From the NCBI RefSeq assembly GCF_030643805.1, contig NZ_CP094656.1:1860001-1924000 (forward strand): a DNA stretch of 64,000 bases, given 5' to 3'. Under the pieces are notes generated by a model. It did no database searches. It had not been told where the DNA came from and saw nothing but the letters and a program-made list of their open reading frames with translations. A program made the translations under genes and the position numbers. The stretch comes from Alkalihalobacillus sp. AL-G. Lineage in GTDB: Bacteria > Bacillota > Bacilli > Bacillales > Fictibacillaceae. This document shows, in pieces, positions 55,918 to 64,000 of the stretch; the stretch's first letter is position 1; each line of letters starts with the position of its first letter.

Positions 55918-57208
55918 GATGGATGCCTATCGTCGATTCGGTAAAGTGAACCGTGTTGTCGGTTTGATGATCGAATCGAAAGGTCCAAAAACGTCAATTG
56001 GCGATGTGTGCTACATCCATACAGGTGATACGCTTCAACACCGAATACCTGCAGAGGTTGTAGGATTTCGGGATGAACATGTGCTGTTGATGCCATTTAC
56101 TTCAATCCAAGAAATTTCACCAGGTAGTCTGGTAGAAGCATCCGGGAAGCCGTTACAAGTAAAAGCTGGGAATGCGTTAATCGGAAAGGTATTGGATGGA
56201 GTCGGTCAACCATTAGATGGTGAGGAATTACCATTAGGCTTGCAGGCGCGGCTGACGGAGTCCAAACCGCCGAATCCAATGCAACGACCAAGAATTACAG
56301 ACAAGATCAGTTGTGGTGTACGTGCAATCGATAGCTTCCTCACTGTTGGGAAAGGTCAACGTATAGGGATATTTGCAGGAAGCGGTGTAGGTAAGAGTAC
56401 ACTGTTGGGAATGCTTGCGAGACAATCCAGTGCTGACATTAACATTATCGCATTAATTGGTGAGCGTGGCCGTGAAGTCAGAGAGTTCATCGAACATGAT
56501 CTTGGCGAGGAAGGGCTGAAGAAATCAATTGTGGTTGCAGCAACCTCAGATCAGCCCGCGTTACTAAGAATTAAAGGAGCTCTTACGGCAACGACACTAG
56601 CAGAGTATTTCAGGGATAAAGGTAAAAATGTGATGCTTATGATGGATTCCGTGACCCGTGTAGCTATGGCACAACGGGAAATCGGATTAGCTGTCGGGGA
56701 ACCCCCTGCGACAAAAGGCTATACACCTTCCGTATTTGCTTTACTACCAAAACTTCTTGAACGTTCCGGTACGAATGAAGCAGGCAGCATCACAGCTTTT
56801 TATACAGTGCTCGTAGATGGTGACGATATGAACGAGCCGATTGCAGATACAGTTAGAGGGATTCTGGATGGACATTTCGTCTTAGACCGTTCACTTGCGA
56901 ATAAAGGTCATTTTCCATCAATTAATGTTTTGAAAAGTGTAAGTAGAATCATGACGAATATCGTAGATTCGGATCACCTGAAGAATGCATCCCGGGGGAG
57001 AGAGCTTCTTGCTACATATGCAGAGTCTGAGGATTTGATTTCAATAGGCGCTTACAAACGAGGTACATCAAAAAAGGTTGACGAGGCAATTGCTTTTCAA
57101 CCTAAGCTCATGAATTTTCTAAAACAATCAACGAATGATCCCGTTGACTTTGCACATTCAAGGGAGCAACTACTTAAGCTTCTGGAAAAAGGAGAGCAAA
57201 ACGTATGA
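55883..57208 (+). CDS. fliI: Flagellar export ATPase FliI
   Basis: F1-like ATPase of the type III export apparatus. Walker A GIFAGSGVGKSTLLGMLARQ lies near 160-179. GERGREVREF and Walker B VMLMMDSVTRVAMAQREIGL follow. The N-terminal barrel begins YRRFGKVNRVVGLMIESKGP. I prefer the ATG at 55883 after AGGTGA; a GTG at 55874 is also in frame. The length is 441 residues. It overlaps fliH upstream and fliJ by 4 bases. Confidence 0.95.
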   Translation: MNIAPLLSALDKMDAYRRFGKVNRVVGLMIESKGPKTSIGDVCYIHTGDTLQHRIPAEVVGFRDEHVLLMPFTSIQEISPGSLVEASGKPLQVKAGNALIGKVLDGVGQPLDGEELPLGLQARLTESKPPNPMQRPRITDKISCGVRAIDSFLTVGKGQRIGIFAGSGVGKSTLLGMLARQSSADINIIALIGERGREVREFIEHDLGEEGLKKSIVVAATSDQPALLRIKGALTATTLAEYFRDKGKNVMLMMDSVTRVAMAQREIGLAVGEPPATKGYTPSVFALLPKLLERSGTNEAGSITAFYTVLVDGDDMNEPIADTVRGILDGHFVLDRSLANKGHFPSINVLKSVSRIMTNIVDSDHLKNASRGRELLATYAESEDLISIGAYKRGTSKKVDEAIAFQPKLMNFLKQSTNDPVDFAHSREQLLKLLEKGEQNV

Positions 57209-57651
57209 CTTTTCAATTTCGAATGGACCAAGTTCTTGATTACAAGCATAACCAAAAAGAGATGGTACAAAAAGAGTTTGCTGAACACCAGGAGAAGTTT
57301 GAAGAGATTGGGATGGCACTTTATGAACTGCTGAAGAAAAAAGAAACGATTCAACTACAACAGTCCGAGCGAATAGTTGGCGGAGAGCAGGTTCGAACTA
57401 TTCAGCATTACGGATTTTACATCGACACCATGGAAAAGGAAGCCCATTCTCTACAACACCGTTTGCATATTGCACGCGATAATATGGAGGACGCGAAGGG
57501 ACGGCTTCTTGAAAAAACGATCGATGTGAAAAAATACGAAAAGCTCAAAGAGAAGCAACATGAACGATACCGGGAAGATTTAAAACAACAAGAAGCCCGC
57601 TACATGGATGAGCTTGTTGTAATCAGACATACCAATCATGAAATTAGGTGA
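57205..57651 (+). CDS. fliJ: Flagellar export chaperone FliJ
   Basis: Coiled-coil protein of 148 residues that sits in the FliI hexamer. The pattern FQFRMDQVLDYKHNQKEMVQ at the N-terminus and a highly charged helical body (MEKEAHSLQHRLHIARDNME) are typical. Recognition rests on the helical composition, length and position between fliI and ylxF. Confidence 0.9.
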   Translation: MTFQFRMDQVLDYKHNQKEMVQKEFAEHQEKFEEIGMALYELLKKKETIQLQQSERIVGGEQVRTIQHYGFYIDTMEKEAHSLQHRLHIARDNMEDAKGRLLEKTIDVKKYEKLKEKQHERYREDLKQQEARYMDELVVIRHTNHEIR

Positions 57652-57658
57652 AGTACGT

Positions 57659-58216
57659 GTGGAGAAAAAATCAAATAAAGCTTTATGGTTCTTATTAGTT
57701 ATTGTTATCCCGTTCTTGTTTGCTGCATCGCTTTCTGTCATCGGTTTTTCGTTAATGGGTGTAAATGTACTCGATAAAGCGAAGGGGTATATGGATACAA
57801 TCCCTGTCGTTTCCTCTTGGGTAGAGGAAGACCAGCCAGCAGCCCGTTCGAATGAAGAAATGATTCGATCGATGGAAAAGCAGATAACAGCCTTACAAGA
57901 AAAAGTAGAGGAAGCAGAGTCTGCACTATTAGAGAAAGATACAAAAATTAAAAAGCAACAAAATGACATTGAACTACTTAAGAATCAGTTACAAGAAAAA
58001 ACAGCCGAGAATGAGCAGCAGGATGCAGCCCTCGATAAAATTACAGAAGTATACGGTGCTATGGCTCCGAAAGATGCAGCATCAATCTTTGAAAATATGA
58101 AACGGGGAGAAGCAGCACTCATCATAACGAATCTGGAACCCGATATTCAAGCGACTGTTCTCGCGGAATTGGATCCGAAAACAGCAGCTGAACTGACAAA
58201 ACTGCTCACTAACTGA
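57659..58216 (+). CDS. ylxF: YlxF, MotE/MgtE-N-like flagellar operon protein
   Basis: An N-terminal membrane helix (FLLVIVIPFLFAASLSVIGF) is followed by a coiled coil (about 65-125) and a C-terminal MgtE_N-like domain (GAMAPKDAASIFENMKRGEA; VLAELDPKTAAELTKLL). This is the architecture of MotE/YlxF proteins. Its role in Bacillus is unclear, perhaps in motor or export assembly. The start is probably the GTG at 57659 after AGGTGAAG; the ATG at 57638 inside fliJ is an alternative. Confidence 0.85.
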   Translation: MEKKSNKALWFLLVIVIPFLFAASLSVIGFSLMGVNVLDKAKGYMDTIPVVSSWVEEDQPAARSNEEMIRSMEKQITALQEKVEEAESALLEKDTKIKKQQNDIELLKNQLQEKTAENEQQDAALDKITEVYGAMAPKDAASIFENMKRGEAALIITNLEPDIQATVLAELDPKTAAELTKLLTN

Positions 58217-58245
58217 CACTTAAGATATTGAAAGGAGGTGAAACT

Positions 58246-59490
58246 ATGAATGCAATCGCACTGATGATGAATTCCAATCCGATGAGCCAAACGACTGGAT
58301 TACAGAAAGTACAAGCTCCTGATGGGAAATTTCAATCTTTGATTGCCAGCGTGATCTCAAATACTGCTTCTGAGAATGTAACAGATCTTCCAAATCGGGA
58401 TGGACTTATTGAGATGCTTCAGCAATTCCTAATGGATTTCAATGAACAAACTGAAGATGATTTAAGCCTTGAACAATTGGTCAAGCAACTGCAAAAGATG
58501 TTATCCGAAATGGATAGTCCACTTAGCAACGATGTAAATGGAGCAATCATGATGTTTCCGTTAAGTCCATTTCAACCACTTGGACATGAAAAGTCTTTAT
58601 CTCGTGTTCATCTACTGCCTGGACAAAACCAATCATTATCAGGGGCTTCTCAGCAATTTGAGCAAATTGGAAACCAAAAGGAACAGCTTCTTCAGGATTT
58701 CCTCCGTTCTCTCATAAAGGATGTGAAAACAAAAGGATCACTGCAGCTGAACTCAGTAGATTTAAACAACTTGTTCAAGGATATGGAAACGAAGTTAGCT
58801 CAAACGAAAGTCGCCTCTGAACCTATTAAACAGGGAACAGAAACGAACGGAGCCCGACTGACAGCTAGTCCGAAATCAAGCAGTACCGTACCTTTATTCA
58901 TTAAAACAACGGTAGAATCTTCTGCCAATGGAAATGGACCTGTTACTCAGTCAATCAAGCTTCCTAAACAGGAGTCCAAAGTTGTTTCGAATATGATCAC
59001 GTCAACAAACACGATGATGACCAAGGTCGAGCAATTTGTCTTACATGCACCTCAAGAACAGTCATCGACAAGCTCGTTTATACAGGATTTGACGAAAATC
59101 ATGAACCGGGGAAGGATGATGACACTTCCAAATGGTCAAACACAGCTAACTATTAAACTATACCCGGAACATCTCGGATCGCTTGATGTACAGATCATAC
59201 AACGGAACGGGGAAATCGCTGCGAAAATCCTTGCTACAACAGCGAATGCAAAGGACTTGATCGAATCGAACCTTCACCAGCTACGCAATGCACTAGTTGG
59301 ACAGAACATTTCAGTCGATAAGATCGAGGTGGCACATCATACTCCTGAATGGCTGAACGACAAACAGAACAAGGAAAACCATCAATCAGATCCACAACAG
59401 CAGGATCAAAGCCAACAACAGAATCAAGACGATCACGCTGATGAGTCATTTGAAAATTGGTTGAAGGAAATGGAACTTGAGGAGGTATGA
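58246..59490 (+). CDS. fliK: Flagellar hook-length control protein FliK
   Basis: Molecular ruler that switches export specificity through FlhB. A variable Gln/Ser-rich N-terminal part is followed by the conserved C-terminal domain (about 285-375): GQTQLTIKLYPEHLGSLDVQ, then QRNGEIAAKILATTANAKDL. The Gln/Asn-rich tail (QQDQSQQQNQDD) is usual. The ATG at 58246 follows AAGGAGGTGA. The length is 414 residues. flgD follows by 6 bases. Confidence 0.93.
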   Translation: MNAIALMMNSNPMSQTTGLQKVQAPDGKFQSLIASVISNTASENVTDLPNRDGLIEMLQQFLMDFNEQTEDDLSLEQLVKQLQKMLSEMDSPLSNDVNGAIMMFPLSPFQPLGHEKSLSRVHLLPGQNQSLSGASQQFEQIGNQKEQLLQDFLRSLIKDVKTKGSLQLNSVDLNNLFKDMETKLAQTKVASEPIKQGTETNGARLTASPKSSSTVPLFIKTTVESSANGNGPVTQSIKLPKQESKVVSNMITSTNTMMTKVEQFVLHAPQEQSSTSSFIQDLTKIMNRGRMMTLPNGQTQLTIKLYPEHLGSLDVQIIQRNGEIAAKILATTANAKDLIESNLHQLRNALVGQNISVDKIEVAHHTPEWLNDKQNKENHQSDPQQQDQSQQQNQDDHADESFENWLKEMELEEV

Positions 59491-59496
59491 TCTGCG

Positions 59497-59940
59497 ATGG
59501 ATACAAAGATTGACCAAAGTTTGTTTTTACCAGATTCAAAGCCGGTTAAACAAACAGGAAATACAAGCCTTGGAAAAGATGACTTTTTAAAACTATTAAT
59601 TGCTCAACTTTCAAATCAAGATCCGTTAAAGCCTATGGAAGATAAGGAATTCATTGCACAAATGGCCTCATTTTCCTCGCTTGAGCAAATGTACAATATG
59701 AATGAAACATTGACAAGCTGGGTTGCACATCAAAATAACGGACAACTCCTTCAATATAGTGAGCTGATCAATAAAGAAGTTACTTACACTCACTCGGTAG
59801 AAAATGACGATGGTACGACGAAGGAAACTACAGAGACTGGTACTGTAACGAAGATCCATTTTGAAAATGGCGAGACAACAATTGAACTGACAGACGGAAC
59901 TAAGGTAAAGCCAAACGAAATAATTACGCTTTCTGCATAA
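59497..59940 (+). CDS. flgD: Flagellar hook assembly (capping) protein FlgD
   Basis: Scaffold that caps the growing hook. The N-terminal signature [20 protein letters not shown] then [20 protein letters not shown] is clear. A short C-terminal beta part ([20 protein letters not shown]) follows. The 147 residues match the short Bacillus form rather than the 230-residue enterobacterial one. Confidence 0.95.
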   Translation: MDTKIDQSLFLPDSKPVKQTGNTSLGKDDFLKLLIAQLSNQDPLKPMEDKEFIAQMASFSSLEQMYNMNETLTSWVAHQNNGQLLQYSELINKEVTYTHSVENDDGTTKETTETGTVTKIHFENGETTIELTDGTKVKPNEIITLSA

Positions 59941-59964
59941 AAGAATTTAGAAAGAGGTGATGCG

Positions 59965-60339
59965 ATGCAACGCATATATCAGCCGCCCATCACGTCAACG
60001 ATACCTCCGAGTTCGAGATCGAACGAACGCATTGCGAGACAGACGAAAGATCATTTTAAAAACGTGCTCCAAGATCAATTACTAGAGCTGAAACTATCAA
60101 AACATGCACAAGCTAGATTAATAGAGCGAAACATCGAAATCAACCAAACTACGTGGGATCGAATCAGTAATAAAGTAAGTGAAGCGAAGGAAAAAGGAAT
60201 AAAAGATTCACTCGTACTCGTTGATGAAGCTGCACTCGTTGTGAACACGCAAAGTAAAACGGTCATTACTGCAATGAACCGAAATGAAGCCGCGGATCAC
60301 ATTTTCACTAACATCACGGGAGCAATTTTAATTAATTAG
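59965..60339 (+). CDS. TIGR02530-type flagellar operon protein
   Basis: A 124-residue protein. The core LSKHAQARLIERNIEINQTT followed by WDRISNKVSEAKEKGIKDSL and VVNTQSKTVITAMNR matches the small flagellar-operon family (TIGR02530) found in many Firmicutes between flgD and flgE. The function is unknown. It begins MQRIYQPPI after AGAGGTGATGCG. B. subtilis 168 lacks a gene here to my knowledge. Confidence 0.85.
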   Translation: MQRIYQPPITSTIPPSSRSNERIARQTKDHFKNVLQDQLLELKLSKHAQARLIERNIEINQTTWDRISNKVSEAKEKGIKDSLVLVDEAALVVNTQSKTVITAMNRNEAADHIFTNITGAILIN

Positions 60340-60419
60340 AGCCGGACCGAAAGGAAGCTCGAATGCTGCTGACTGACAGAGGCAGCAAACCATAATTCGA
60401 TTTGAAAGGGGAATGTAAC

Positions 60420-61229
60420 ATGTTACGTTCGATGTACTCAGGAATTAGCGGAATGAAAAACTTCCAAACGAAGCTCGATGTAATCGGAAACAATATTGCC
60501 AACGTAAATACGTACGGATTCAAAAAGGGAAGAACGACTTTCCAGGACCTTGTTTCTCAACAAATCGCGGGCGCTAGCGCTCCAGCAAATGGTAGAGGAG
60601 GAATCAACCCAAAACAGGTTGGCTTAGGCTCCCAGCTTGCATCAATTGATACCATACACACACAAGGAAGTCTGCAAACAACAGCTCGTCCCCTTGATCT
60701 AGCGATTTCTGGAGATGGATTCTTCGTTGTCAGCGATGGAACCAATGACTTCTACACCAGAGCTGGAAACTTTTACTTAGACCAGGATGGGACACTTGTA
60801 AACTCAGCTGGACTAAAAGTAATGGGGACTGATAGTGATGGGAATGGTGCTCCGGATGAAATAGTGATTCCAACGGACGCACAGAGCTTTAGTATAGGGG
60901 CAGATGGATCGGTTAGTTATGTTGATAATGCTGGTACACTACAAACAGCAGGAATGATCCAACTTGCTAAATTTGCAAATAACGGTGGGTTACAAAAGGC
61001 AGGAAGCAATCTTTATGAGGAAACGACAAACTCTGGTATTGCTGTGTTAACAACTGCAGGTCAAGCTGGTGCAGGTGAAGTTGTAGCAGGTGCTCTAGAG
61101 ATGTCTAATGTGGACCTTTCTGCAGCATTTACTGAAATGATTGTTGCACAGCGTGGCTTCCAGGCAAATACAAGAATCATTACGACCTCAGATGAAATCC
61201 TCCAGGAGCTCGTCAATCTAAAGAGATAA
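60420..61229 (+). CDS. flgE: Flagellar hook protein FlgE (formerly FlgG in Bacillus)
   Basis: Forms the hook. The N-terminus MLRSMYSGISGMKNFQTKLD then VIGNNIANVNTYGFKKGRTT and the C-terminus LSAAFTEMIVAQRGFQANTR are the rod/hook axial signatures. The length is 269 residues, the short Bacillus type that was long annotated as FlgG. The ATG at 60420 follows AAAGGGGAA; the TTG at 60402 overlaps this ribosome site. Confidence 0.93.
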   Translation: MLRSMYSGISGMKNFQTKLDVIGNNIANVNTYGFKKGRTTFQDLVSQQIAGASAPANGRGGINPKQVGLGSQLASIDTIHTQGSLQTTARPLDLAISGDGFFVVSDGTNDFYTRAGNFYLDQDGTLVNSAGLKVMGTDSDGNGAPDEIVIPTDAQSFSIGADGSVSYVDNAGTLQTAGMIQLAKFANNGGLQKAGSNLYEETTNSGIAVLTTAGQAGAGEVVAGALEMSNVDLSAAFTEMIVAQRGFQANTRIITTSDEILQELVNLKR

Positions 61230-61303
61230 GCGGGGTGAATAGGGGGATATAGCGGGAGATTAGGTCATTTGTAGAGGTATCGTCTCCCCACCCCTGAGTA
61301 ATC

Positions 61304-61519
61304 ATGATTGAACTTACAAAATTGAACGGCCAAACGTTCACACTGAATGCTATTTATATCGAGCAAGTACAAGCATTTCCGGATACGACAATTACATTAA
61401 CGAATGGCAGAAAATTTGTAGTGAAAGAACAAGAACAAGAAGTAAGAAAAGCTGTAAACGCTTTTTACGAAAGTATCTCAATTTTAGGTTCACCATTACA
61501 TAAGGAGGAGGAGCGATGA
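61304..61519 (+). CDS. swrD: SwrD (FlbD family) swarming/motor-power protein
   Basis: A 71-residue FlbD-family protein: [20 protein letters not shown] then [20 protein letters not shown]. In B. subtilis SwrD (YlzI) raises flagellar power, needed for swarming. The ATG at 61304 has only a poor ribosome site (CCTGAGTAATC). A stem of GGGGTG (61232-61237) with CACCCC (61289-61294) lies just upstream. It overlaps fliL by 4 bases. Confidence 0.9.
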   Translation: MIELTKLNGQTFTLNAIYIEQVQAFPDTTITLTNGRKFVVKEQEQEVRKAVNAFYESISILGSPLHKEEER

Positions 61520-61950
61520 ATAAAAAACTGGTCACTACCATGCTTGTCATGATTGCCGCAATATCCGTAGTTGCCGTTGTCGGTGTGATCCTGTACTTCA
61601 ACCTTGCCTCCGATAAAACTGAGGCAGCTGAAAGTCAACTCTCAGCATCGGAATTGATCGACCTGTCCATCGATACTGAGGAGATTACGACCAATCTGGC
61701 GGACAAAGGGTTTGCCAAAGTGCAATTTCGTATCCAAGTAGACTCATCAGAAGCGAAAAAGGAATTAGAAACGAGAATGTTCCAGGTTCAGAACAGTATC
61801 ATTTATGAGTTATCAGGTACGAAGGCAGCAGAATTACAAGGTCCTGATGGTATTCAGACTCTTGAATCAGAGCTCAAAAAAACAATCAATGATTATCTTG
61901 AACACGGTGAGGTTGTAAGAGTCTACACGACACAGAAAATCGTACAATAA
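61516..61950 (+). CDS. fliL: Flagellar basal body-associated protein FliL
   Basis: Single-span membrane protein near the stator. The helix [20 protein letters not shown] (about 8-27) is followed by the stomatin-like domain ([40 protein letters not shown]). The length is 144 residues. A strong AAGGAGGAGGAG precedes the ATG, in contrast to swrD. Confidence 0.93.
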   Translation: MNKKLVTTMLVMIAAISVVAVVGVILYFNLASDKTEAAESQLSASELIDLSIDTEEITTNLADKGFAKVQFRIQVDSSEAKKELETRMFQVQNSIIYELSGTKAAELQGPDGIQTLESELKKTINDYLEHGEVVRVYTTQKIVQ

Positions 61951-62000
61951 GGAATTGTACAATGACGACAAGAAATTGATGCAGAAATGAGGTGTGGCTC

Positions 62001-62996
62001 TTGGCCGATGTACTCTCACAAAACGAAATCGATGCTTTATTGTCCGCGATTTCTACGGGTGAAATGGATGCTGAAGAACTTCGAAAAGAAGAAATTGAAA
62101 AAAAGGTTAAGGTTTATGATTTTAAAAGAGCATTAAGGTTTTCAAAAGATCAAGTAAGAAGTTTAACCCGAATTCATGAAAATTTTGCCAGGCTTTTGAC
62201 TACTTACTTTTCGGCTCAATTACGTACATATGTTCAAATAGCGGTTGCTTCTGTCGATCAGCTTCCCTATGAGGAGTTCATTCGATCGGTACCGAAAATG
62301 ACTATCTTAAACTTGTTCGAAGCACCGCCTCTTGAAGGAAGAATGCTTGTTGAAGTGAATCCGAACATTGCTTACGCAATGCTAGACAGGGTACTAGGTG
62401 GACAAGGAACCGGAATGAACAAAGTCGATAGTTTAACTGAAATCGAGACTCGGATTATGAATCAGTTATTTGACCGAGCAATTGAAAGCTTTGGGGAAGC
62501 ATGGAATACAATTGTTGAGGTTGAACCGGAAATGGTTGATTTTGAAGTAAATCCACAATTCTTGCAAATGGTATCTCCGAACGAAACGGTTGTCGTGATT
62601 TCACTGACGACAACAGTTGGGGAGACGAGCGGAATGATTAATATTTGCTTGCCCCATGTCGTCCTTGAGCCGATCATTCCAAAGCTTTCCGTACATCATT
62701 GGATGCAAAAGAAACAAAAAACAAGATTACCAGAAGAAATTCAAAAAATAGAAAAAAGGGTTAAAGCTGCCCAATTACCGATTACAACTGAACTTGGTCG
62801 ATGCCAAATTTCGATTCAGGAATTTTTATCAATAGCAACTCATGATGTGATCGAGCTCGATCAAAAGATTACAGATCCGCTGGTGATCAGTGTTCAAGGC
62901 AAACAAAAGTTCCAAGGTCAACCTGGTAAGGTCAGAAATCGGATGGCAGTACAGGTTCTCAACGATTTTATGAAGGAGGATGATGGAGATGAGTGA
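62001..62996 (+). CDS. fliM: Flagellar motor switch protein FliM
   Basis: C-ring protein that binds phospho-CheY. The N-terminal CheY-binding peptide is VLSQNEIDALLSAISTGEMD. The middle CheC-like domain and the C-terminal SpoA-like domain (LGRCQISIQEFLSIATHDVI) follow. The TTG at 62001 gives the family N-terminus with AGGTG upstream; an in-frame GTG at 61992 is part of that ribosome site. The length is 331 residues. It overlaps fliY by 8 bases. Confidence 0.94.
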   Translation: MADVLSQNEIDALLSAISTGEMDAEELRKEEIEKKVKVYDFKRALRFSKDQVRSLTRIHENFARLLTTYFSAQLRTYVQIAVASVDQLPYEEFIRSVPKMTILNLFEAPPLEGRMLVEVNPNIAYAMLDRVLGGQGTGMNKVDSLTEIETRIMNQLFDRAIESFGEAWNTIVEVEPEMVDFEVNPQFLQMVSPNETVVVISLTTTVGETSGMINICLPHVVLEPIIPKLSVHHWMQKKQKTRLPEEIQKIEKRVKAAQLPITTELGRCQISIQEFLSIATHDVIELDQKITDPLVISVQGKQKFQGQPGKVRNRMAVQVLNDFMKEDDGDE

Positions 62997-64000
62997 CGAT
63001 ATGCTCTCCCAAGAAGAGATTGATGCACTTTTAAACGGTGGAAACGATGACTCGAGTGAGCAATCTGTTGATGAACTGCTCACAGGCATAGAACGCGATG
63101 CGATCGGTGAAGTAGGGAATATCTCATTTGGCAGTGCCGCCACTGCACTTTCAACACTGTTGAATCAAAAGGTTGAAATTACAACACCAGATGTAACGGT
63201 TGTCGAACGGGATAAACTTTCTGATGAATTCCCAGTGCCTCACGTTGCAGTATTAGTAAAATACACAGAAGGTTTTAACGGGTCAAACCTGCTAGTTATC
63301 AAAACATCTGATGCACAGATCATTGCCGACCTAATGCTTGGCGGTGATGGAACGAATCCGAATGGCGAACTCGGAGAACTACACTTAAGCGCTGTCCAAG
63401 AGGCGATGAACCAGATGATGGGATCGGCTTCCACCTCGATGTCGACTGTATTCAATAAACGTGTTGACATTTCACCACCTGCCATCGATATGATGCATGT
63501 TGAGGCAAATAAAGGAACCGAACACATTCCGGATGAAGAGATGCTCGTAAAAGTATCCTTCAATCTAAAGGTAGGAAATTTGATTGATTCAAACCTGATG
63601 CAGCTTATCCCGGTTCAATTTGGGAAAGAGCTCGTTGAAGAATTGATGAATCCAGGAGGGGATGAAAAACCATCTGATCCGCAACCAGTTGAACAAACAA
63701 CAATTGATCAAAGCCCTACATCACATCGTACGGCGGAGGCATCATCTAATCCAGCAAATGAAAGAAATGCGCAGGAGGCAGTCCCTTCATTTTCAAACCG
63801 GAGAGATGCTAACGTTCATCCGGCAGCATTTTCAGATTTCTCAAATACTGAATCGGTTGCTGTTGATCGACGAAACCTGGACATGCTTCTCGATATCCCA
63901 TTACAAGTAACCGTTGAGCTTGGACGAACAAAAAGGTCTGTCAAAGACATTCTTGAGATGTCACAAGGATCGATCATCGAGCTTGACAAGCTTGCAGGTG
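62989..64000 (+). CDS. fliY: Flagellar motor switch phosphatase FliY, 3' end outside window
   Basis: C-ring component that also dephosphorylates CheY-P. It starts MSDDMLSQEEIDALLNGG, a FliM-like peptide. The CheC-type domain follows with IERDAIGEVGNISFGSAATA (Glu and Asn of the phosphatase site) and a second LSAVQEAMNQMMGSASTS. After a Ser/Asn/Gln linker (about 220-280) the SpoA domain begins (LDIPLQVTVELGRTKRSVKD). The frame is open to the window end: 337 codons are present. GAAGGAGG precedes the ATG. Confidence 0.95.
   Translation, partial: MSDDMLSQEEIDALLNGGNDDSSEQSVDELLTGIERDAIGEVGNISFGSAATALSTLLNQKVEITTPDVTVVERDKLSDEFPVPHVAVLVKYTEGFNGSNLLVIKTSDAQIIADLMLGGDGTNPNGELGELHLSAVQEAMNQMMGSASTSMSTVFNKRVDISPPAIDMMHVEANKGTEHIPDEEMLVKVSFNLKVGNLIDSNLMQLIPVQFGKELVEELMNPGGDEKPSDPQPVEQTTIDQSPTSHRTAEASSNPANERNAQEAVPSFSNRRDANVHPAAFSDFSNTESVAVDRRNLDMLLDIPLQVTVELGRTKRSVKDILEMSQGSIIELDKLAG

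Noticed and set aside
1-64000. CRISPR arrays, prophage, integrative elements, toxin-antitoxin or defence genes
   Set aside because: No regularly spaced identical repeats, integrase (other than XerC), capsid or known defence genes were seen; the gene set is core chromosome.

Overview
The window is a 64 kb piece of a spore-forming, flagellated Bacillaceae chromosome (Firmicutes, Bacillus-like, moderate GC). The gene order follows the Bacillus subtilis rpoZ-to-fla/che segment almost gene for gene. SpoVM, a small acid-soluble-spore-protein-like peptide, CodY, FapR and the clpQ/clpY pair all point to Bacillus sensu lato. The species cannot be named from the sequence. Nearly every gene is on the + strand; only rpmB and a small DUF1128/UPF0435 gene are on the minus strand. 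No tRNA or rRNA gene, IS transposase, prophage or CRISPR array was seen.

Layout. 1-11.8 kb: end of rpoZ, then a tight housekeeping run coaBC-priA-fmt-rsmB-rlmN-prpC-prkC-rsgA-rpe (CoA synthesis, replication restart, initiator-tRNA formylation, rRNA methylation, the PASTA kinase/phosphatase pair, ribosome assembly). There is no def gene between priA and fmt. 11.8-13.4 kb: a TPP riboswitch with its own terminator, thiT, thiN, then spoVM. 13.9-18.1 kb: rpmB (minus), yloU, fakA, sdaAB, sdaAA. 18.1-25 kb: recG, then the FapR-controlled lipid operon fapR-plsX-fabD-fabG-acpP with a clear FapR operator, then rnc. 25.1-32.2 kb: a minus-strand DUF1128 gene, then smc-ftsY-ylxM-ffh. 32.5-36.8 kb: rpsP-khpA, a repeat cluster where ylqD sits in B. 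subtilis, rimM-trmD-rplS, a type I signal peptidase, rbgA. 36.9-46.7 kb: rnhB, the FliK/FlhB-like pair ylqG-ylqH, a short spore-protein gene, sucCD, dprA-topA-trmFO. 46.8-50.6 kb: xerC-hslV-hslU-codY. 51.1-64 kb: the front of the fla/che operon, flgB-flgC-fliE-fliF-fliG-fliH-fliI-fliJ-ylxF-fliK-flgD-(TIGR02530-type gene)-flgE-swrD-fliL-fliM-fliY, with fliY running off the end.

The genes are conserved; the less ordinary material is between them. There is an intergenic repeat with perfect 12-bp terminal inverted repeats (one copy before rpsP, one before codY). Three multi-branched intrinsic terminators share related closing stems. Two other dispersed palindromic repeat families occur, one copy nested inside another and one copy inside the flagellar operon between fliE and fliF. 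An imperfect 51-bp tandem repeat lies upstream of ylxM. A long structured element with perfect 10-bp arms lies between codY and flgB, followed by two overlapping CodY-box-like sequences in the fla/che leader. I found no clear novel protein system; the best leads are these repeats and structured leaders, the spore-protein-like gene next to sucC, and the ylqG/ylqH pair.
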